A DNA stretch of 6,557 nt, from the NCBI GenBank assembly GCA_024641445.1, contig JAHEDA010000137.1:1-6557 (forward strand), written 5' to 3'. Shown one piece after another: positions 1 to 6,557 of the stretch. The translations under genes were made by a program, and so were the position numbers. Under the pieces are notes generated by a model. It was not told the origin of the DNA and searched no databases. It was given only the letters and a program-made list of their open reading frames with translations. How positions within the stretch are numbered: the stretch's first letter is position 1; every line of letters begins with the position of its first letter. The DNA comes from Gammaproteobacteria bacterium. GTDB taxonomy: Bacteria; Pseudomonadota; Gammaproteobacteria; UBA6429; Thiohalophilaceae.

Positions 1-2
1 TC

Positions 3-329
3 TGGCTGGAGCCCCTCATCGATCTAGTCTTGAGCCAGGGTTTGGTGCCGGATCCACAGGTGCTTGCCGCACTCAATCAACAGAAGCTACTGGTGGCAGG
101 GATTGCCTTTGGCCTTTACCGCATGTTGCCTGAGCTGCTCTTCCTTTGGGTAGGCTGGCGCATCATTACCTCCGGATCGATTCCACCAGCACGTATGAAG
201 TTCCCCATGACCGTCCCACGTATCTCCGGGCGAAATGCCCGCATGTTTGGTCTGCTCCTGGTATTCGTCGCACTTGGCCTGCTATTACACGAGCTGCAAT
301 GGGTGGGGAGAACACTCACCCCACATTAA
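3..329 (+). CDS. C-terminal part of an integral membrane protein (5' end outside window)
   Basis: The reading frame is open from the left edge to a TAA at 327-329, giving 108 visible residues, so this is the tail of a longer gene. A TTG at 30 could be called as a start, but nothing resembling a ribosome-binding site precedes it and the frame stays open upstream, so I treat the gene as truncated by the window. Two hydrophobic stretches are visible. The first runs from about LLVAGIAFGLY to LFLWVGW (roughly residues 29-54 of the visible part), and the second is MFGLLLVFVALGLLLHEL near the C-terminus. A basic, proline-containing linker (PPARMKFPMTVPRISGRNAR) joins them and would lie on the cytoplasmic side by the positive-inside rule. 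I do not recognise the family and assign no function. The gene ends 93 bases before metH on the same strand. Confidence 0.75.
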   Translation, partial: WLEPLIDLVLSQGLVPDPQVLAALNQQKLLVAGIAFGLYRMLPELLFLWVGWRIITSGSIPPARMKFPMTVPRISGRNARMFGLLLVFVALGLLLHELQWVGRTLTPH

Positions 330-344
330 CGTGTTTTCAAGGTA

Positions 345-364
345 CCGCTGCAAACCTGGCGCGG
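345..364 (+). other. Weak hairpin between the membrane-protein gene and metH
   Basis: CCGC (345-348) pairs with GCGG (361-364), and GC (350-351) pairs with GC (359-360), leaving U349 bulged and a 7-base loop. It lies 15 bases after the upstream stop codon. There is no T-run behind it, so it is a poor intrinsic terminator. It could be a weak terminator, a leader structure or chance. Confidence 0.2.
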
Positions 365-380
365 CGAAGGTGGGCAATAT

Positions 381-408
381 TTGCTAACATTCCCCGTTCA
401 CGTATAGA
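381..408 (+). promoter_or_regulatory. Possible sigma-70-type promoter for metH
   Basis: TTGCTA (381-386) and TATAGA (403-408) are separated by 16 bases, and each matches its consensus hexamer at 4 of 6 positions. Transcription from here would begin only about 8 bases before the metH ATG at 423, which would exclude the already weak AGGT (410-413) from the message. That is an argument against it. The true promoter may lie further upstream or inside the preceding gene. Confidence 0.2.
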
Positions 409-422
409 TAGGTCGGTGTTCC

Positions 423-4133
<3,711 letters not shown>

Positions 4134-4142
4134 GCCGCACCC

Positions 4143-4149
4143 GAGAGGA
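4143..4149 (+). promoter_or_regulatory. Ribosome-binding site that fixes the GTG start of the Rieske gene
   Basis: GAGAGGA lies 7 bases before the GTG at 4157, which is ideal spacing. The only nearby ATG (4152) is in another frame and reaches a stop after two codons (ATG GTG TGA). The GTG is therefore the supported start. Confidence 0.7.
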
Positions 4150-4156
4150 CGATGGT

Positions 4157-4459
4157 GTGAAACGACTGGGTGAGGTTCAGGGTTTTCGCAAGCGTGAGCG
4201 CCATGTGCTGACGATCGATGGTGTGGAATTGCTATTGATCCATCGGGATAACCGTTTCTATCTGATCGACAACAAGTGTGGACACTTCAGCGTCCCCTTG
4301 CTCGATGCACGTATCACTGGCACGGAGATACGCTGTTCGCGGCATGGTATCGTCTTCAGTTTGGTGGATGGTAGCGTGTGTACCCAGACCCCCGATGACT
4401 GCGACCCCCTGCGGGTCTACACGGTGATCGAGAAACAAGGCTGCCTGTATTTTGAATAG
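4157..4459 (+). CDS. Small Rieske-type [2Fe-2S] ferredoxin-like protein
   Basis: This 100-residue protein consists of one Rieske domain. The cluster ligands are clear: C41-G-H43, then 16 residues, then C60-S-R-H63, followed by the typical GIVFSLVDGSV strand. This is the C-x-H...C-x-x-H pattern that binds a [2Fe-2S] cluster through two cysteines and two histidines. There is no signal peptide, Tat motif or membrane anchor, so it should be a soluble cytoplasmic electron carrier. It resembles the stand-alone ferredoxins of ring-hydroxylating dioxygenases and the small subunit of NAD(P)H nitrite reductase, but no dioxygenase, reductase or nitrite reductase gene is visible nearby. Three further cysteines (C75, C82, C96) are not part of the motif. 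It starts with GTG only 23 bases after the metH stop and is probably co-transcribed with metH. Its redox partner is unknown; a role in electron supply to MetH is only a guess from position. Confidence 0.92.
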   Translation: MKRLGEVQGFRKRERHVLTIDGVELLLIHRDNRFYLIDNKCGHFSVPLLDARITGTEIRCSRHGIVFSLVDGSVCTQTPDDCDPLRVYTVIEKQGCLYFE

Positions 4460-4487
4460 GTGATACGGGTGGTTTGATTATGCAACT

Positions 4488-4503
4488 GATATAGGGAGAT
4501 ATC
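4488..4503 (+). promoter_or_regulatory. Ribosome-binding site inside a small inverted repeat
   Basis: AGGGAG (4493-4498) is a good ribosome-binding site 5 bases before the ATG at 4504. It is flanked exactly by GATAT (4488-4492) and ATATC (4499-4503), which are reverse complements. In RNA this would place the ribosome-binding site in the 6-base loop of a 5-pair, AU-rich hairpin. The site itself is well supported; the importance of the hairpin is uncertain because the stem is weak. Confidence 0.6.
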
Positions 4504-4812
4504 ATGCGTAAATGTCTTGTCATTGCCCTTCTACTTTTCATCCCAAGTCTGATGGCGCAACCGCGCCACACCGGCGTCATGCGAGCTGCGGATCTGCGTG
4601 ACTGGTGTCGGGATAAATCGAAGTCTTATCTTCGTAAAAAGAAACTGGAGCCCTACAACTGGACCTCATCCTGGTGGTTGGACGCGGATGTCTTCAGGGT
4701 CGAGGGTATTTGGCGAACTCAAGCGGGTGATCACGGTGTGCGCTGTCACCTCAAGAAGGGAGCGGGCAAACGCCGTGCGGTGATGGAGATGGATAAGGCG
4801 CAGGTGAAATAA
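4504..4812 (+). CDS. Small secreted protein of unknown function
   Basis: The product has 102 residues. Its N-terminus (MRKCLVIALLLFIPSLMA) has the form of a Sec signal peptide: basic start, hydrophobic core of about 12 residues, and likely cleavage after A18 in LMA-QP. The cysteine at position 4 lies before the hydrophobic core, so it is not a lipobox. The mature part would be about 84 residues, strongly basic, with two cysteines (C35 and C81) that could form one disulfide in the periplasm. It has an aromatic patch, YNWTSSWWLDADVF (51-64), followed by VEGIWRT and a closing basic tail. I recognise no named family. The ATG has a strong ribosome-binding site. It lies 44 bases after the Rieske gene with no terminator between, so co-transcription is likely, although a secreted protein need not share that gene's function. 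Reality as a gene rests on the signal peptide, the ribosome-binding site and its fit between neighbours. Confidence 0.82.
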   Translation: MRKCLVIALLLFIPSLMAQPRHTGVMRAADLRDWCRDKSKSYLRKKKLEPYNWTSSWWLDADVFRVEGIWRTQAGDHGVRCHLKKGAGKRRAVMEMDKAQVK

Positions 4813-4846
4813 GGTCCTGTGCAAGGGCGGTGCCGGTGGGAACAGG

Positions 4847-4874
4847 CCCTGGCTGGCTTTGCCGCAGGCCAGGG
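4847..4874 (+). terminator. GC-rich hairpin after the secreted-protein gene, possible terminator
   Basis: CCCTGGC (4847-4853) pairs with GCCAGGG (4868-4874) as 7 strong pairs. The 14-base loop can itself form GGC-TTT-GCC (4855-4863). It begins 34 bases after the stop codon at 4812. No T-run follows, so it may pause or process RNA, or protect the 3' end, rather than terminate by itself. Confidence 0.4.
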
Positions 4875-4895
4875 AGCCCTTAATCGCCGTACCGG

Positions 4896-4920
4896 GCGAC
4901 GTTGATAGTCGCAACATTTT
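4896..4920 (+). terminator. Second hairpin followed by a short T-run
   Basis: GCGAC (4896-4900) pairs with GTCGC (4908-4912) around a 7-base loop, and the sequence continues as AACATTTT to 4920. It is short for an intrinsic terminator, and an alternative stem, TCGCC (4884-4888) with GGCGA (4895-4899), competes with it. It may end the metH transcription unit together with the stronger hairpin just upstream. Confidence 0.3.
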
Positions 4921-4930
4921 GACCTAGGCT
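4902..4930 (+). promoter_or_regulatory. Possible sigma-70-type promoter for the exported hydrolase
   Basis: TTGATA (4902-4907, 5 of 6 to the -35 consensus) and TAGGCT (4925-4930, 3 of 6 to the -10 consensus) are 17 bases apart. This would give a leader of about 30 bases carrying the ribosome-binding site at 4956. The -10 element is weak, so this is a candidate only. Confidence 0.28.
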
Positions 4931-4955
4931 TACTGCCTCATCAGCGCATACCCGC

Positions 4956-4961
4956 GGAGGT
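4956..4961 (+). promoter_or_regulatory. Strong ribosome-binding site for the hydrolase gene
   Basis: GGAGGT is a near-perfect anti-16S match, with its GGAGG core ending 5 bases before the ATG at 4966. It fixes that start, which is also the one that yields a complete signal peptide. Confidence 0.8.
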
Positions 4962-4965
4962 CTCT

Positions 4966-5889
4966 ATGAAGCGTTTACTGCTTGCGGTTACTTTTTTTGT
5001 TATTGGCCTGAATGTCTTCGCGGTAGAACTTCCAAAGACCGAGGTGATCAAGGTAAATGGTAACCTCTATGCCCTGCTCGGACCCCCCGAATTGCCCAAT
5101 AAGGCGAATCGCGGTTACATGGTCAACAGCACGTTGATCATTGGGGATAAGGGTGTGATTCTCGTCGATACCGGTTTTAGCGATGAGATCGGTCGTCACC
5201 TCAATGGGGTGATCAAAGGGATTACCGATAAACCCGTAACCCATGTCATCAACACGCATCATCACGGTGACCATACCCTTGGCAATAGCGAGTTCAAGGG
5301 TGCCGAGATCATCAGCGCGGAGAAGTGTAAGGAGCTGGTAGAGAAGATCGGTTACGAGTGGATCGGAATGGTCGAGGGCATGACCGGTCTGAAGTTTCCC
5401 AATACGCGACCAGTACCCGCAACGCGGGTTTACCCTGAACATAGCCACAATGCGGTCGTCCTGCAGGGGGTGAAGCTGGACCTGTGGGTGCCGGGCGGCT
5501 CACATACCCCGGGCGATATGCTTGTCTACCTGCCCGATGACAAGGCGCTGATGGGTGGCGACATCCTGGTGAATACCATCACGCCGAATTTTCGCGATGG
5601 TAACGTCAAGACCTGGATCACTACCCTGGGAGAGATCACCAGGATGGACCTCAAGACCATCGTCCCTGGCCATGGCCCACTCATGCAGATGCAAGATGTA
5701 CACGCCATGCGGCAGCGCATGCTTGCCCTGTACGCCGGGGTGGAGAAGGGCTACAAACAGGGACTCATGGACAGCGATATCCGCAAGACCCTGGACCTGA
5801 GCGCGTGGAAGAGGCTTAAGCACTTCGACGCCAACATGGGCACCAATATCAGTCGTACCTATCTCGAGGTCGAGGCGGCGAATTTCTAG
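4966..5889 (+). CDS. Exported metallo-beta-lactamase-fold hydrolase
   Basis: This 307-residue protein belongs to the metallo-beta-lactamase superfamily. Residues 1-19 (MKRLLLAVTFFVIGLNVFA) form a clear Sec signal peptide with likely cleavage at VFA-VE, so it should act in the periplasm. The two-metal site is complete: H98-x-H100-x-D102-H103 in NTHHHGDH, H180 in GSHTPGD, D199 in MGGD, and H236 in VPGHGP. LVDTGFS (67-73) is the usual preceding strand. The C-terminal 65 residues are mostly helical, without a recognised extra domain. The overall form is that of exported family members such as SoxH-like proteins and the zinc hydrolases found near quinoprotein systems, not that of a classical antibiotic-degrading enzyme, but the substrate cannot be read from the sequence. 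It has its own strong ribosome-binding site and is separated from the upstream gene by 153 bases with hairpins, so it may be transcribed alone. A strong hairpin follows the stop codon. Confidence 0.93.
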   Translation: MKRLLLAVTFFVIGLNVFAVELPKTEVIKVNGNLYALLGPPELPNKANRGYMVNSTLIIGDKGVILVDTGFSDEIGRHLNGVIKGITDKPVTHVINTHHHGDHTLGNSEFKGAEIISAEKCKELVEKIGYEWIGMVEGMTGLKFPNTRPVPATRVYPEHSHNAVVLQGVKLDLWVPGGSHTPGDMLVYLPDDKALMGGDILVNTITPNFRDGNVKTWITTLGEITRMDLKTIVPGHGPLMQMQDVHAMRQRMLALYAGVEKGYKQGLMDSDIRKTLDLSAWKRLKHFDANMGTNISRTYLEVEAANF

Positions 5890-5898
5890 CGCTGGCGC

Positions 5899-5920
5899 CT
5901 GCCCCGCCCTGGCGGGGCAG
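5899..5920 (+). terminator. Strong GC hairpin, likely terminator of the hydrolase gene
   Basis: CTGCCCCGCC (5899-5908) and GGCGGGGCAG (5911-5920) are exact reverse complements around CT, giving about 9 pairs with a 4-base loop. It begins 10 bases after the stop codon at 5889, where a terminator is expected. The T content behind it is poor (GGTGTT), and a T6 run appears only at 5955-5960, so it may not be a textbook intrinsic terminator. Confidence 0.6.
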
Positions 5921-6079
5921 ACTCGGTGTTCAAGAAATTAAGCGAGTGGCTGACTTTTTTACTGAGGTAGTCGCTAGGTAAATTTTCTAATTAGTGCACC
6001 ATTCTGGTCGATATAGCTTACCCGGGGAATGAGTTCGTCAACGTGCTGACGGCTCGGCGATCTTTATCTGTGTGTAGGC
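5921..6079 (+). other. Intergenic region upstream of the membrane sensor gene
   Basis: No gene is supported here. The left part holds a T6 run (5955-5960) inside a loose inverted repeat whose ends are AGCGA (5941-5945) and TCGCT (5971-5975). Next is an AT-rich patch with the perfect palindrome CTAATTAG (5987-5994). The right part holds the hairpin described separately. I found no pair of promoter hexamers with convincing spacing and no recognisable c-di-GMP riboswitch. The promoter of the downstream gene must presumably lie here, most likely near the AT-rich patch. Confidence 0.45.
6031..6055 (+). promoter_or_regulatory. Leader hairpin upstream of the membrane sensor gene
   Basis: CGTCA (6036-6040) pairs with TGACG (6047-6051) around a 6-base loop. 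The stem extends by a U-G wobble (6035 with 6052) and then, past bulged U6034, by GAG (6031-6033) with CTC (6053-6055), about nine pairs in all. It ends 24 bases before the ATG at 6080. No T-run follows directly, so a leader structure is as likely as a terminator. Confidence 0.35.
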
Positions 6080-6557
6080 ATGACAAATCGATATAGCAAC
6101 GATTCAGTTCTCCCTGTAATGCTGCCCGACCATGACAGCTTGGGCTTGCGGCTATTGGCGGACAAGACCGAACTCCTGTACCGGGCGGTGCCGCAGTCAC
6201 TTTTCATCGTGGTAGTGAGTGCCTTGCTACTGGGTTATGTCCTGGTCCCGGACGTGGGGCAGGGCATCGTAATGCTTTGGCTGTCGCTGGTGATGGCGGT
6301 GAGTGCGGTGCGGTATTTTTTCTGTTGGGCCTACCGCAAGGCGGAGCCTGGTATGGAGGCCGCACCACGTTGGGCGTTTTACATCAAGTTGACCACGCTG
6401 GCCTCCGGTATCTCCTGGGGGCTGGTGTCTATTCTGCTCTTCCCGCAACACAGCCTGGTTCATCAGGCCATGATTGGTTTTGTCCTGGCGGGCATGAGTA
6501 GTGGCGCGGTCACCATGCTTGCCCCCATGTTTGAGACCATCCTGGCCTATGTCGCAC
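6080..6557 (+). CDS. N-terminal membrane region of a putative sensor or signalling protein (3' end outside window)
   Basis: From the ATG at 6080 the frame stays open to the window edge, giving 159 complete codons. An in-frame TGA at 6047 limits upstream starts; between it and 6080 only a CTG at 6068 is available. A second ATG at 6119 (residue 14) is possible. Ribosome-binding signals are poor for both. After a soluble start (1-36), four hydrophobic segments are visible: about 38-57 (PQSLFIVVVSALLLGYVLV), 60-84, 100-121 and 128-149. A basic loop follows segment 2 (RKAEPGMEAAPRW). The RLLADKTELLYRAVP start and the closing LVHQAMIGFVLAGMSSGAVT are like the membrane sensory regions that precede GGDEF, EAL or histidine-kinase modules in gammaproteobacteria, as I remember them. 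No catalytic domain is within the window, so the signalling role is inferred. Confidence 0.82.
   Translation, partial: MTNRYSNDSVLPVMLPDHDSLGLRLLADKTELLYRAVPQSLFIVVVSALLLGYVLVPDVGQGIVMLWLSLVMAVSAVRYFFCWAYRKAEPGMEAAPRWAFYIKLTTLASGISWGLVSILLFPQHSLVHQAMIGFVLAGMSSGAVTMLAPMFETILAYVA

Noticed and set aside
341..370. CGCTGCAA near the metH start resembles part of the SAH riboswitch core
   Set aside because: Only about eight bases match. The surrounding GAGGAG and CCAGGCTC elements and the closing stem and pseudoknot partner are absent, so it does not fit the known fold.
330..422. Cobalamin or SAM riboswitch in the metH leader
   Set aside because: The gap is only 93 bases, shorter than a cobalamin riboswitch, and no conserved B12-box or SAM-riboswitch core was seen.
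4152..4160. Two-codon frame ATG GTG TGA overlapping the Rieske start
   Set aside because: It is most simply an accident of the GTG start context. A stop-start coupling role cannot be supported from one sequence.
6008..6097. Ten-base direct repeat TCGATATAGC at 6008-6017 and 6088-6097
   Set aside because: A single pair of ten-base matches is expected by chance in a window this size. The second copy is within codons and no further copies were noticed, so a mobile-element or regulator-site claim is not supported.
6018..6200. Minus-strand 60-codon frame over the start of the sensor gene
   Set aside because: It overlaps the membrane sensor gene and leader, has no recognisable domain, and is shorter than expected for a supported gene.

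Overview
The window looks like a stretch of gammaproteobacterial chromosome. The main reason is a full-length cobalamin-dependent methionine synthase (metH) that follows the Escherichia coli enzyme closely from end to end, down to the same C-terminal LGYDAD ending. Coding regions favour G or C in third positions, genes are tightly packed, and all recognisable genes lie on the + strand. A free-living, respiratory, possibly sulfur-oxidising gammaproteobacterium would fit, but that is inference from gene content and not proven here.

Layout: (1) 3-329 is the C-terminal end of an integral membrane protein whose start lies before the window. (2) A 93-base gap leads to metH (423-4133). (3) After 23 bases comes a small Rieske-type [2Fe-2S] protein (4157-4459), which uses a GTG start behind a good ribosome-binding site. 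(4) After 44 bases comes a 102-residue secreted protein of no recognised family (4504-4812). (5) A 153-base gap rich in hairpins precedes an exported metallo-beta-lactamase-fold hydrolase (4966-5889), which is closed by a strong GC hairpin at 5899-5920. (6) A 190-base gap (5890-6079) holds that hairpin, an AT-rich patch and a second hairpin. (7) From 6080 to the right edge runs the N-terminal membrane region of a protein that resembles the sensory part of diguanylate cyclases or histidine kinases; it is cut by the window end.

How the genes may work together: metH, the Rieske protein and probably the 102-residue secreted protein are spaced like one transcription unit. MetH makes methionine from homocysteine and methyltetrahydrofolate, and needs occasional reductive reactivation of its cobalamin. 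A small redox protein immediately downstream is therefore suggestive, but no direct link is shown. The secreted protein and the exported hydrolase both act outside the cytoplasm and may belong to a separate envelope function. I see no CRISPR array, transposase, integrase, tRNA, rRNA or phage gene. The window is mostly an ordinary housekeeping region with a few uncharacterised small genes, and I do not claim a new system.
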